A stretch of 64,000 bases of DNA from Streptomyces sp. NBC_00523 (GCF_036346615.1 NZ_CP107836.1:1426001-1490000); one strand, 5' to 3'; counted from the stretch's first letter, positions 1 to 8,463 are shown. Program-made: numbers and translations. The notes: generated from the sequence alone by a model not told the origin.

Positions 1-480
1 GCTGTTGCCGCAGACGTTCACGGGAATGTCGATGGGCGCCTGGATCTGGTTGCCCGAGAGCAGACCGGGTGATCCGTGCGTGTACCCCTCCGCGGTTGCC
101 CCGCCCCCGTTGTCACCGGAGGCCCGGTGCTTGCCGGTTCCCCCCTTCGCCCCCTGGCCGCGCTCGACGGCCCGGTTCCCGGCGTGGTTGCCGGACGTGC
201 CCGACGCGGAGTCGTGCTGCCCGGCGGACGCGCCGCCCGAGCCGTTGCGGCAGGTGTTGCCGAACGTCGGGTTGAGCAGCCCGACGACGTCCACGGAGTT
301 TCCGCAGACGTTCACCGGCACGCTGACCGGAATCTGCACCGAATTCCCTGAAACCACCCCCGGGGAATTCGAAGCGCCGCCGGCCGCTCCCGCGTCGGCG
401 TGCGCGTAGCCGCCGCCGAGGGCGAGAACGCCACCCGCGGCCGCCATGGTGATCAGGCCTTTTCGCGTGACCTGTCGCAT
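1..480 (-). CDS. chpC: Long chaplin with two chaplin domains, C-terminus cut by window edge
   Basis: The reading frame is open from an ATG at 480 to the window edge, 160 codons without a stop. The first ~29 residues are a secretion signal ending around AHADAGA. A first chaplin domain follows (about residues 37-80), with the hallmark VPVNVCGN, VGLLNP and GNTC segments and two cysteines. A Gly/Ser/His-rich linker leads to a second chaplin domain beginning SPGLLSGN and containing IPVNVCGN at the edge. Long chaplins carry two such domains and a sortase signal; that C-terminus would lie outside the window. Family knowledge: chaplins form amyloid-like surface fibres on aerial hyphae. The symbol is inferred from adjacency to a short chaplin, as recalled for S. 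coelicolor, so chpA or chpB cannot be excluded. A GGCAGGA segment precedes the ATG. Confidence 0.9.
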   Translation of the reverse strand, partial: MRQVTRKGLITMAAAGGVLALGGGYAHADAGAAGGASNSPGVVSGNSVQIPVSVPVNVCGNSVDVVGLLNPTFGNTCRNGSGGASAGQHDSASGTSGNHAGNRAVERGQGAKGGTGKHRASGDNGGGATAEGYTHGSPGLLSGNQIQAPIDIPVNVCGNS

Positions 481-545
481 AGGTGTTTCCTGCCTTCTAC
501 CTTCCGGAGTACCCCCGGACTACCGTGCGGAGGCAAAGGACCCGA

Positions 546-580
546 CGGCCCCGGAGCGCGTGGAGTGCGGTCCGGGGCCG
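546..580 (-). terminator. Hairpin downstream of the short chaplin gene
   Basis: CGGCCCCGGA at 546-555 pairs perfectly with TCCGGGGCCG at 571-580 around a 15-nt loop. It lies 36 nt beyond the stop codon of the chaplin at 616-849 and upstream of the next chaplin, so it could separate the two transcripts. There is no U-tract, as is usual in high-GC actinobacteria. Confidence 0.5.
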
Positions 581-615
581 AGCGGGCTCAAACCCTTACG
601 GGTTGACGCGCAACG

Positions 616-849
616 TCAGTCGTTGACGCAGACGTTGCCGAAGGCCGGGTTCAGCAGCCCGATCACGTTGATCGTGTTGCCGCACACGTTCACGGGAACG
701 TGGACGGGAACCTGGATGACGTTGCCCGAGATGACGCCGGGGCTGCCGATGGCAGCACCCTGGGCACCCGAGTCGGCGACGGCCATGCCGGCGCCGGCGA
801 GCACGAGGCCACTGGTGACAGCCGCGGCGGCGGCAATCTTCTTGATCAT
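616..849 (-). CDS. chpH: Short chaplin, secreted surface-active protein
   Basis: The product is 77 residues, the usual length of a short chaplin. The ATG at 849 is chosen because TAGGAGGA lies just upstream; the frame extends further 5' but without a ribosome site. Residues 1-26 (MIKKIAAAAAV... to AMAVA) are a signal peptide. The mature part is one chaplin domain with GVISGN, VPVNVCGN, VIGLLNPAFGN and a C-terminal CVND, giving the conserved cysteine pair. Family knowledge: short chaplins (ChpD-H) self-assemble on hyphae and spores, lower surface tension and help form the rodlet layer. It sits 135 nt upstream of, and parallel to, a long chaplin, the arrangement recalled for chpH-chpC. chpE is the main alternative name. 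Confidence 0.93.
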   Translation of the reverse strand: MIKKIAAAAAVTSGLVLAGAGMAVADSGAQGAAIGSPGVISGNVIQVPVHVPVNVCGNTINVIGLLNPAFGNVCVND

Positions 850-993
850 GATTCCTCCTAGTTGCCAAAGCGCGGTCCCAGCCGCGGACCGCACCCCCTG
901 TAACGAGGAGGAAGTAACGGGGCTACGAGGCAAACGCCCCATTCACTCGTACCGGTGAGAGGCGTACATTCTGGCGATTTACGCCCTCGCGGG

Positions 994-2328
994 TCAGCTG
1001 TGGTCGATGAACCGGTCCAGAACGCGGGCGCCGAACTTCAGCCCCTCGACCGGAACGCGCTCGTCCACGCCGTGGAACATGCCCGCGAAGTCGAGCTCCG
1101 GCGGGAGCTTCAGCGGGGCGAAGCCGAAGCAGCGGATGCCCAGGTCGTCGAAGGACTTGGCGTCCGTGCCGCCGGAGAGCATGTACGGCACGGCCCGGGC
1201 GATCGGGTCCTCGGCCTTGAGCGCCGTCTGCATGGCGTCCACGAGGGCGCCGTCGAAGTCGGTCTCCAGCGCCTTGTCTCCGTGCACGTCCTCGCGCCGG
1301 ACGCGCGGGCCGAGGATGCGGTCGAGGTCGGCCAGGAACTCCTGCTCGTACCCCGGCAGGAAGCGGCCGTCGACGTGGGCGGTGGCCTGTCCGGGGATCA
1401 CGTTGACCTTGTAGCCGGCGCCGAGCATGGTGGGCGCGGCGGAGTTGCGCAGGGTGGCGCCGACCATCTTGGCGATGCCCCCCAGCTTGGCGAGGGTGGC
1501 CTCCATGTCCTCCGGGTCCAGCGGGGTGCCGAGCGCGTCCGACAGCTCGTCCAGGAAGGACCGCACGGTCTTGGTCACCCGGACCGGCCAGGTGTGCCGG
1601 CCGAGCCGGCCGACCGCCTCGCAGAGCTCGGTGATCGCGTTGTCGTCGTTGGTCATGGAGCCGTGGCCCGCCGTGCCGTCCACGGTCAGGCGCATCCAGT
1701 GCATGCCCTTCTGCGCCGTCTCCACGAGGTACAGCCGCAGGTTCTCGTTGACGGTGAACGAGAAGCCGCCGACCTCGCCGATCGCCTCGTTGACGCCCTC
1801 GAACAGGTCGGGGTGCTTGTCCACGAGGTAGCGGGCGCCGTACGTGCCGCCCGCCTCCTCGTCCGCGAGGAAGGCGAGCACGATGTCGCGCGGGGGCTTG
1901 CGGCCGCTGCGCATGCGCTCGCGCACCACCGCCAGCGTCATCGCGTCCATGTCCTTCATGTCGACCGCGCCCCGGCCCCACACGCAGCCGTCCGCGATCT
2001 CCCCGGAGAAGGGGTGGTGCGTCCAGTCGTGCGCGTTGGCCGGGACGACGTCGGTGTGGCCGTGGATCAGCAGGGCCGGGCGGGACGGGTCCTCGCCCTC
2101 GATCCGCGCCACGGTCGACGCGCGGCCCTTGTGGGACTCGAAGATCTTCGGTTCGAGCCCGACCTCGGCCAGCTTCTCGGCCACGTACTCGGCGGCCGCC
2201 CGCTCGCCGGGCCCGGAGTGGTCGCCGTAGTTGCTGGTGTCGATCCGGATCAGGTCACGACAGAGGTCCACGACCTCGTTCTCGGCGGTCTCGCCCGAGC
2301 CGCTCCGGGCCGCATTGCTCTCGCTCAC
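994..2328 (-). CDS. M20 family metallopeptidase / dipeptidase-like hydrolase
   Basis: This 444-residue protein has the M20/M25/M40 zinc-hydrolase signature. IHGHTDVVP carries the metal ligand H91 and D93, GRGAVDMKD the bridging D123, and ADEEAGG the catalytic glutamate with its neighbour (E157-E158). A later GGTDAKSF motif and FHGVDE near the C-terminus complete the set. The family hydrolyses amide bonds in small peptides or N-acyl amino acids in the cytoplasm; the exact substrate cannot be read from sequence. The GTG at 2328 is preferred because AAGGA sits 8 nt upstream; a longer frame to 2451 has no ribosome site and reads low-complexity sequence. It is a single gene transcribed towards the chaplins, followed by only a weak GGCGTA/TACGCC inverted repeat (961-985). 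Confidence 0.9.
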   Translation of the reverse strand: MSESNAARSGSGETAENEVVDLCRDLIRIDTSNYGDHSGPGERAAAEYVAEKLAEVGLEPKIFESHKGRASTVARIEGEDPSRPALLIHGHTDVVPANAHDWTHHPFSGEIADGCVWGRGAVDMKDMDAMTLAVVRERMRSGRKPPRDIVLAFLADEEAGGTYGARYLVDKHPDLFEGVNEAIGEVGGFSFTVNENLRLYLVETAQKGMHWMRLTVDGTAGHGSMTNDDNAITELCEAVGRLGRHTWPVRVTKTVRSFLDELSDALGTPLDPEDMEATLAKLGGIAKMVGATLRNSAAPTMLGAGYKVNVIPGQATAHVDGRFLPGYEQEFLADLDRILGPRVRREDVHGDKALETDFDGALVDAMQTALKAEDPIARAVPYMLSGGTDAKSFDDLGIRCFGFAPLKLPPELDFAGMFHGVDERVPVEGLKFGARVLDRFIDHS

Positions 2329-2486
2329 GCTGGTTCCTTCCCTGTCGCTGTGGTGCTCCCTCCCATCCTCCATCGCCGGGCCCGCGCACCCAAGGCCCCC
2401 ACGGAACCGGGCGTGATCGAGCACCCTCCAATGTTTGCTATGGTTTTCCACGTCGAGACGGGCCAGGCCCGCGAGACAGACACCTT

Positions 2487-2574
2487 GTCCGGGTGGCGGA
2501 ATGGCAGACGCGCTAGCTTGAGGTGCTAGTGCCCTTTATCGGGCGTGGGGGTTCAAGTCCCCCCTCGGACACCA
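2487..2574 (+). tRNA. tRNA-Leu (anticodon GAG), CCA encoded
   Basis: The acceptor arms GTCCGGG (2487-2493) and CTCGGAC (2564-2570) pair with one G-U. The anticodon stem CTAGC/GCTAG encloses the loop TTGAGGT, placing GAG at positions 34-36. A long class-II variable arm (TGCCCTTTATCGGGCG) and a TTC-containing T-loop (GGGGGTTCAAGTCCCCC) fit leucine identity. The discriminator A2571 is followed by an encoded CCA (2572-2574). The gene is transcribed away from the M20 hydrolase and runs straight into a strong hairpin. Confidence 0.96.
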
Positions 2575-2576
2575 GC

Positions 2577-2613
2577 CACAGGCCCACGATTCCTCAGGAA
2601 TCGTGGGCCTGTG
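2577..2613. terminator. Bidirectional terminator hairpin between tRNA-Leu and the trypsin-NTPase gene
   Basis: Positions 2577-2594 and 2596-2613 are exact reverse complements (18 nt each, centre at 2595). This gives an effective stem of about 16 bp and a five-base loop. It begins two nt after the tRNA CCA end. It also contains the stop codon (2596-2594) and last codons of the minus-strand gene, so one sequence serves as tRNA terminator, convergent-gene terminator and coding 3' end. Confidence 0.85.
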
Positions 2614-5600
2614 TCGTTGTGCGGACCTCTCCGTCGCGGCCGGCCAGGCCGTACCAGAACGCGGCCTCCTCGTGGGCGCCCTCCGCGTCCGCCACATCGC
2701 CCAGCAGCGCCAGGAGCGCCGGTGGAAGCGGGTGCGGGGCGGGTGCGGGAGGGGTGGGGGCGGGCAGGGTGAGCGTCGGGCGGTCGGGGGGCGGGGGTGC
2801 GGTGCCGTCCATGACCGTCTCCTCCTCCAGCGTCACCAGGGGGTGGTAGATCTCCATGGCGCGCTCCCGTTGTCCCGCGCTGAGGAGCAGTTCCGCGTAC
2901 GTCTGGCGGGCGCCGGTCTCCGTGTCGGCGTCGCCGTCGGCGCACTCGATGGCCGCTTCCAGCCAGGGGTACGCCTCCTCCGGGCGGTTGTCCGCCGCCA
3001 GGACGCGGCCGAGCAGCAGCAGGGCCTGGGGGCGGTGCTCGGTGTCGTCGGAGCGGGCCAGCGGCAGCAGGACCTCCTCCGCCTCGGGGAGCAGGCCCAG
3101 GCGGAAGAGGGTGCTGCCGAGGTAGCGACGGGCGAGCGGTTCGGTCTCCGGGTCGCCCGCGGCCAGGGCGTCCGTCAGGAGTGCGCGGGCCCGGTCCAGG
3201 TCGTTGACCGAGCGCCGTACGGTGCCGAGCAGGGCGCCGATCCGGGGTGCGGAGTCCGGGCCGGCCAGCTCCAGGGCCGCTTCGAGCAGTTCGCCGGCCG
3301 TCTGGACCTCGCCGGTCTCCAGCAGGTATTCGCCGGCGCCGAGGTAGCCGGCGACGATGGCCTCCGCGTCGCCGGAGTCCTCCACCCGCACCAGGAGCGC
3401 CTGCGCGGCGTCCGGGTCGCGGTGCAGCAGCCGGACCGCGAGCCAGGCCCGGGCGACCTCGGTGACCTGGGAGGGTTCGCCGTCGACCACCGTGCGGACC
3501 AGGGCCTCGGCGGCCTCGTCCTCGCCGTCGGCGGCCAGGCACTTGGCGAGGTGGAAGCGGGCGAACTGTGAGGCGGCCCCCACGTCGGCGTCGGCGGCGG
3601 CCCGCAGCTGCTCTCGACCCTCCTCCGGGCGCTCGTTGCCGAGGTGGACGACGCCGAGGACGCCGCGCGCCCAGGCCTCGGCGCCCGGGTCGTCCGAGGC
3701 GGCGACCACCAGGAGCAGGCGTTCGGCCTCCTCGAAGTCGCCGTGGTCGGCGAGCAGGACGGCCAGGTCCATGCGGGCGATCAGCGACCACTGGGGGTGG
3801 CCGGAGTCGATGGCGGCGCGGTAGGAGTGCTCGGCGTCCTCGAAGCGGCCCTCGCGCACCAGGAGGTCGCCGAGGAGGTCGGCGGCGCGGGGCCCCTGGT
3901 GGGGGTGGCCGGAGTCGATGACCGCGGTGAAGAGGTCCGCGGCCGCCTCTGTGCCTTCGCTGTCGCCCCGGGCCGCCTGGAGCAGGGCGAGTTCGATGCG
4001 GACGACCTGGGCCCAGTCGCGGTGTCCGGAGGCGACCGCGAGGCCGTACGCCCGCTCGGCGTCCTCGATGCGGCCGTCCCGGACGAGGAGGTCGCCGAGC
4101 GCGGCGGCGGCGAGCGGGGAGAGGCCGGGGTGCCGGGCCTCGATGACGGTGTCCAGCAGCGCGGCGGGCCGGTCCAGGTCCTCGCCGCTGCCGGCCAGCA
4201 TCAGGGCCAGCTCGACGCGGGCCATGCCGCCCCACTCCGGGTGGCCGGTGGCGATGGCCCGCCCGAAGAACTCCTCGGCGGCGGTCAGGTCGCCGTCGTT
4301 CGCGTACCACTCGGCGAGGCCGCAGAGCGCGCGCGGGCCCTGGGCCGGGTGGCCGGAGGCGGCGGCCTCGCGGAGCAGGTCCATGCCCTGGTCGATGAGC
4401 CCGCGCGGGCGCAGGGAGACGGCGAGCAGGATCTTGGCGTACGGGATGAGGAGCGGGTTGCCCGAGCCGATGAGGGCGCGCAGGACCTCCTCCGCCTCCT
4501 CGTTGCGGCCCCGGACGATCAGCAGCTCGCCGAGGCCCACCTGCGCCAGGGGCACGGCGTGGACGCGTCCGCCGGCCAGGGCGGAGCGCAGCAGTTCCTC
4601 GGCGCGGTCGACGTCGCCCTGGCCGGCCAGCAGGGAGCCGAGGCTGGCCTGGGCGACCGAGGCGACCTGGCCCGCCATGGACTCGCCGACCGCGCGGGAG
4701 AGCGACCAGGGCTGCTCGACGGGTTCTGTGCGCCCGGCCGGGGTGCCACCGGCGCGCATGGTGCCCTTGCCCTGGCCGCTGCCGGGGCGCTGTCCCGTAC
4801 GCGCTCCGGCGGCGTCGCCGTCGGCGCCGCTGAGGACGCTGACCAGGCGGGCCTGGGCGAGCGGGGCGGCCTCGGTGTCGCCGGCCGCGACGATCGCCTC
4901 CAGGATGCGTTCGGCGCGTTCCTCCTCGCCGTCCGCGAAGAGCAGGGTGGCCAGGCCGACCTGGGCGACCTGCGAGAGCTGGGGGTCGCGGGCGGCGACG
5001 GCGCTCTCCAGGAGCCGGCGTGAGCGGTCGCGGTCCCCGTACATCATGAGCAGTTCGGCCAGGACGGCCTGGGCGAGCGGGACGACGCTGTCCACGGCGG
5101 ATTCGGCGGCGCGTTCCAGGAGCCGGGCGGCCGCGTCGAAGTCGGCGAGGTAGAGGTGCATCTCGCCGAGCATGAGGGCGGCCCAGGCGGCGCTGTCGCG
5201 GTCGTCGGTGCCGTCCGCGATGCGTTCCAGGAGCCGTTCGGCGATCCCTGGCTCGCCCCGGACGAGGGCGGTGTAGGCGCTGGGGAGGAGTGCGGCGGCG
5301 GGGCGGCGGTCGGCGAGGTACTTCCAGGCGAACCACGGGACCGGGGCGGACGGGTCGTCGTCGCGGCTGTCCAGGTACTCCGACAGGTACGGGGTGCCGG
5401 TGTAGCCGCCGGGTCCGGGGGCGCGGTGGACGAGCGCGATCGTGCCGGCGACCGGTTCGCGGGCCCAGGCCAGGGCGGTGCGGTAGGCGGCGTCGTCGGC
5501 GTCGAGCGCGGGGTGGTGCTCGGCCAGGTAACCGGCGAAGAGCTCGCGCAGGACGTCGTCCGGGACCGGGCCGGTGACGCCCATGCGCATCCAGTCGGCG

Positions 5601-7006
5601 GCGGCCCGGGCCAGGGCCCAGCCGGCCGGGCAGCTCTCGGCGCCGTCGGCGAACCGCCGTTCCAGGCTGGGGGCCGCGACCATGAGTTCGCCGATGCCCC
5701 GGGCCGCGAAGTCCTCGCCCGGGTACATCTCCCGCGCCGCCTCGGCGTCCTGGGGGCCCAGCAGGGTGGGCAGTTCGACGGTGCTCGCCTTGTCGATGAC
5801 GGTGCGGGCGATGCGGCCGACGTCGCTCTCCATGGCGGTCAGCGCGGCCCGCTGCTTGGCGGGGATGGTCGCCACGATCGTCACGGCGGGCCGCCTGCGG
5901 GCCAGCCGGTCCAGGATCTGGAGGTCGAGGCCGCCGGGGTGGAGGTAGCGGTGCAGGTCGTCGAGCCAGAGCACCACCGGGTCGGATCCGGTGGGCAGGC
6001 TGAGCCGACTGAGGTCGTCCAGCGTCCGCCGGGCCGGGTCGCCGGGGCGCGGCACGACGAGCCGGGCGTCCGGCATGGCCCGGACCAGCGCCTCGTACAG
6101 GGTGCGGGACTTGCCCGCCTTGGAGCGCCCGGCGAGGAGCACGAACCGGCGGTCGGTGAGGAGTCCGGCGAGCCGGTCGTCCTGGGGGCTGCGGCGGACG
6201 TAGGGGGCGCGGGCGGAGCCGCCCCGGTCCGGGTCGCTGTACTTGGAGCGGCAAACGCCGATGTCGTACGGGTCCACCTCGGCCACCCTCGGGATGCCGC
6301 CGTCCTCGGTGAGCGGGGTCCAGAGCAGGGCCTCGAGGCGGTCGCGTACCTCGGTCGTCGTCATGTCGCGGACGAGGGGGCCGAGTCCGGGCCAGTAGCG
6401 GGCCAGGGCCTCCGCCTTGATCGCGTAGGCGGTGCGCCGGTCGACGGAGGTCACCGAGTCACGGGCGACGAGCATGCCGACGACGCCCTGCCGGTCGACG
6501 TCCCAGACGGGGCCGCCCGAGAACCCCTTCTCCAGGCCCCAGCCGGTGTGCGGGCCCGCCTCCACCTGGATCCACTCGCTGCCCGCGTGGCCGATGATCT
6601 CGCCGCGGACCGGGACGCCCCGGCGCTTGTGCTCCTCGGGGTAGCCGTAGGCGCGGAAGCGGTGGTCCCAGGTGCCGGGATCGGTGGTGCGGAGCGGGGC
6701 GGGCACGGCCTCGGGCGGTGCGGGCGCGGCGAGTTCGAGGACGGCGACGTCACCCGTGCCGTCGCCGGTGTCCGGGTGCCAGCCGCCGGGGACGACCGTC
6801 GCGGGCAGCGGGTCGTGCGGGGCGGCGTGCTGGAACCGTACGAAGACGGGCCGGGCGGGCGGCTCCGGAGCCCGGCCGGGGCCCACGACGTGGGCGCAGG
6901 TCACGATGTGGCGCGGGGTGACGAGGAATCCGGCGCCCACCGGGTCGCCGTGCTCGGTCCTGCGTACGCTGACCAGCCAGGGCGGGCGTTCCCAGTCCGG
7001 CGGCAC
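2594..7006 (-). CDS. Trypsin-like protease / P-loop NTPase / TPR-repeat fusion
   Basis: This 1470-residue multidomain protein starts with a trypsin-like domain (about 1-200). All three catalytic positions are present: H39 in TCAHVVG, D86 in GDVAVLEL and S163 in GFSGGPVW. No signal peptide precedes it, so it is probably cytoplasmic. A P-loop NTPase module follows (about 250-560), with Walker A GRSKAGKS (K299) and Walker B VLWLDDLH, resembling STAND/NACHT-type switches. The remainder, about 600-1440, is alpha-helical repeat units with recurring PLAQ, LGDLLV and AERILEAI segments, best read as TPR/Sel1-like repeats. The GTG start lies 6 nt after the stop of the Trypco1-like gene, so the two are almost certainly cotranscribed. 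Inference: ligand sensing by the repeats, switching by the NTPase, and proteolysis as output. The GTG lacks a good ribosome site and probably relies on coupling. Domain calls are confident; the biological role is not known. Confidence 0.9.
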   Translation of the reverse strand: MPPDWERPPWLVSVRRTEHGDPVGAGFLVTPRHIVTCAHVVGPGRAPEPPARPVFVRFQHAAPHDPLPATVVPGGWHPDTGDGTGDVAVLELAAPAPPEAVPAPLRTTDPGTWDHRFRAYGYPEEHKRRGVPVRGEIIGHAGSEWIQVEAGPHTGWGLEKGFSGGPVWDVDRQGVVGMLVARDSVTSVDRRTAYAIKAEALARYWPGLGPLVRDMTTTEVRDRLEALLWTPLTEDGGIPRVAEVDPYDIGVCRSKYSDPDRGGSARAPYVRRSPQDDRLAGLLTDRRFVLLAGRSKAGKSRTLYEALVRAMPDARLVVPRPGDPARRTLDDLSRLSLPTGSDPVVLWLDDLHRYLHPGGLDLQILDRLARRRPAVTIVATIPAKQRAALTAMESDVGRIARTVIDKASTVELPTLLGPQDAEAAREMYPGEDFAARGIGELMVAAPSLERRFADGAESCPAGWALARAAADWMRMGVTGPVPDDVLRELFAGYLAEHHPALDADDAAYRTALAWAREPVAGTIALVHRAPGPGGYTGTPYLSEYLDSRDDDPSAPVPWFAWKYLADRRPAAALLPSAYTALVRGEPGIAERLLERIADGTDDRDSAAWAALMLGEMHLYLADFDAAARLLERAAESAVDSVVPLAQAVLAELLMMYGDRDRSRRLLESAVAARDPQLSQVAQVGLATLLFADGEEERAERILEAIVAAGDTEAAPLAQARLVSVLSGADGDAAGARTGQRPGSGQGKGTMRAGGTPAGRTEPVEQPWSLSRAVGESMAGQVASVAQASLGSLLAGQGDVDRAEELLRSALAGGRVHAVPLAQVGLGELLIVRGRNEEAEEVLRALIGSGNPLLIPYAKILLAVSLRPRGLIDQGMDLLREAAASGHPAQGPRALCGLAEWYANDGDLTAAEEFFGRAIATGHPEWGGMARVELALMLAGSGEDLDRPAALLDTVIEARHPGLSPLAAAALGDLLVRDGRIEDAERAYGLAVASGHRDWAQVVRIELALLQAARGDSEGTEAAADLFTAVIDSGHPHQGPRAADLLGDLLVREGRFEDAEHSYRAAIDSGHPQWSLIARMDLAVLLADHGDFEEAERLLLVVAASDDPGAEAWARGVLGVVHLGNERPEEGREQLRAAADADVGAASQFARFHLAKCLAADGEDEAAEALVRTVVDGEPSQVTEVARAWLAVRLLHRDPDAAQALLVRVEDSGDAEAIVAGYLGAGEYLLETGEVQTAGELLEAALELAGPDSAPRIGALLGTVRRSVNDLDRARALLTDALAAGDPETEPLARRYLGSTLFRLGLLPEAEEVLLPLARSDDTEHRPQALLLLGRVLAADNRPEEAYPWLEAAIECADGDADTETGARQTYAELLLSAGQRERAMEIYHPLVTLEEETVMDGTAPPPPDRPTLTLPAPTPPAPAPHPLPPALLALLGDVADAEGAHEEAAFWYGLAGRDGEVRTTTQAHDS

Positions 7007-7012
7007 CGGAGG

Positions 7013-7333
7013 TCAGTCCGCCTGGGGGCGGTTCCAGGAGACCTTGACCGCGAAGTGCCCCTCGATCGCGGTCTTGGCGATCACCACGCCGGACTCGGCG
7101 TTGAACTTCATCCCGAACTCGATCTCGTACGCGTCGGGGCCGAGCGCCCGCACGGACTCCATCACGGAGCGGAGGGCGGGGCGGGTCTGGGCGAGCGCGT
7201 CCTCCAGCCGCCGCCCGGCGCGCACGACCTCGCCGGAGTCGCGCGAGATGCGTTCGAGTCCGGGGGCGTCGTCCGGCACCTCGACCTGGAGCGAGGCGCC
7301 GTCCGGCCCTTCGAAGGACACGACTTCCGGCAT
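7013..7333 (-). CDS. Trypco1-type (CU044_2847 family) small protein
   Basis: This 106-residue protein has an N-terminal strand segment (VVSFEGPDGASLQVEVP) and a helix of acidic/basic residues (about 30-65). It ends with GPDAYEIEFGMKFNAESG followed by VVIAKTAIEGHF. This matches my recollection of the trypsin-co-occurring domain 1 family, named because it is repeatedly found beside trypsin-NTPase genes. That is exactly the context here, with the protease-NTPase fusion starting 6 nt downstream. No enzymatic motif is visible, so a substrate, adaptor or inhibitor role for the protease is inference. The ATG at 7333 is preceded by CAGGGGGAC. Its promoter must lie in the 120-nt divergent gap shared with the plus-strand coiled-coil gene. 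Confidence 0.82.
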   Translation of the reverse strand: MPEVVSFEGPDGASLQVEVPDDAPGLERISRDSGEVVRAGRRLEDALAQTRPALRSVMESVRALGPDAYEIEFGMKFNAESGVVIAKTAIEGHFAVKVSWNRPQAD

Positions 7334-7453
7334 GAAGTCCCCCTGCGTTCAAGTGGGTTGTGCGTCGATCGTATCGGCCGGGACGGACCCCGCGCGGGCG
7401 TTTCGAGTGATGTGATGATGGTGCGGATGTGCACCCGGGGGACGGAGAGGGTC

Positions 7454-8446
7454 GTGTACGAGGCCACGGAGGAGATCACCGCCGCGCTGTCGGGTGCCGG
7501 GTCGGACGGCCCGGAGGCGGAGGTGGCGCTGCGGGTCCTCGGCCTGGCGTTCCGGTGGGCGGGGGCGGCGCTGGGCCGGGTCGACGGCGGGCAGAGCGGC
7601 ACCCCGGCTCTGGAGGCGCTGTTCGCGCTGGAGGACGCGCTCATGGAGTCCGGGGCACTGGCCGGGGCGCTGCCGGGGCTGCTCGCGGCGGCGATGCCGG
7701 GCGAGGCGTTCGGCGGCGGTACGGAGGAGCTGATGCGCCGGCTCGCCGCCGTACGCGAACGGGTCCGGGAGGAGCGCGAGCGGACCGATCTCGCGCACGC
7801 CGCGCTGGAGAAGCTGGCGGCCGCCGAGGAGGCGCTGCGGGACCGGCTCGCCGAGCACGAGGCGCTGCGCCGCCAGGTGGACGAGCTGCGGAGGCTGGAG
7901 CGGCTGGTGCTCGCCCTGGACGCGCTCCAGGAGCAGCAGGAGGTCATCGCGGAGCGGCTGGCCGCGTTGCGCGGCCGGGACGCGGGGGTCGAGGGGACGC
8001 TGCGGACCAGCAGCGACGCACTGGTCCGGCTCTCGGAGGACCGGCTCGCGGCGCTGGCCCCGCGCACCCGGGAGGTCCTGGAGCGGGCCGAGGAGGCGCA
8101 GCGCGCGCTGGCCGAGGAGGAGCGGGTGCACGGCGACGCGGCGGCGGACCTGGCGGAGCGGCAGGCCCGGCTCGAACACATCCGCGAGGCGCAGGGCGAC
8201 CGGGTCGCCTCGCTGCGGCGGTACGCGGCGGTGGACCGCGATCTGGCGGGGGCGCTGGCGGCGCCCGTGGGCGCACCGGAGGGCGTGGTGGCGCCGGAGC
8301 ACCGGGTGGCGCTGGCCGAGGTGGCGGCGGCGACGGAGGAGATGGAGCGGCGGCTGGGCGCGGCGGACGAGGCGCTGGGGCGCGTACTGGCGGAACGGGA
8401 CGCGCGGGACCGGGGCGGGAAGTCGGTGGTGCACCGCACTCCGTAG
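7454..8446 (+). CDS. Coiled-coil protein of unknown function
   Basis: This 330-residue protein has no recognised family. Residues 1-85 are mixed helical sequence. From about 95 to 225 the sequence is almost continuous heptad-like Glu/Arg/Leu helix (for example RERVREERERTDLAHAALEKL), typical of a long coiled coil. A further helical block ends at a basic tail. The GTG at 7454 is preferred because GGAG lies 6 nt upstream; in-frame ATGs at 7415 and 7418 would add 13 or 12 residues without a ribosome site. It is divergent from the Trypco1 gene and convergent with the AAA+ gene of the large operon, sitting between the two NTPase sets. Its placement suggests, but does not prove, that it works with one of them, perhaps as scaffold or filament partner. 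Confidence 0.8.
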   Translation: MYEATEEITAALSGAGSDGPEAEVALRVLGLAFRWAGAALGRVDGGQSGTPALEALFALEDALMESGALAGALPGLLAAAMPGEAFGGGTEELMRRLAAVRERVREERERTDLAHAALEKLAAAEEALRDRLAEHEALRRQVDELRRLERLVLALDALQEQQEVIAERLAALRGRDAGVEGTLRTSSDALVRLSEDRLAALAPRTREVLERAEEAQRALAEEERVHGDAAADLAERQARLEHIREAQGDRVASLRRYAAVDRDLAGALAAPVGAPEGVVAPEHRVALAEVAAATEEMERRLGAADEALGRVLAERDARDRGGKSVVHRTP

Positions 8447-8459
8447 CGGGCGGTGCACC
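8428..8459. terminator. Hairpin between convergent coiled-coil and AAA+ genes
   Basis: GGTGCACCGC (8428-8437) and GCGGTGCACC (8450-8459) form a perfect 10-bp stem with a 12-nt loop that includes the plus-strand stop codon. It lies in the 17-nt gap between convergent genes and could end both transcripts. Confidence 0.55.
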
Positions 8460-8463
8460 CGGA

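Noticed and set aside
961-985. Terminator after the M20 hydrolase gene
   Set aside because: GGCGTA/TACGCC gives only a six-bp stem with a 13-nt loop, too weak to list as a feature.
2487-2574. tRNA-Leu as a proven attachment site of an integrated island
   Set aside because: No integrase, excisionase or duplicate of the tRNA 3' end was found in the window, and composition does not change.
2553-6254. A 1233-codon minus-strand frame of Arg/Pro/Gly-rich sequence
   Set aside because: It is the out-of-frame shadow of the trypsin-NTPase gene. High GC at third positions removes stops in other frames; it has no domain pattern and low-complexity composition.
5156-7411. N-terminal extension of the plus-strand frame ending at 8446
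   Set aside because: It runs antisense through the trypsin-NTPase and Trypco1 genes. A clear ribosome site and composition change place the real start at 7454.
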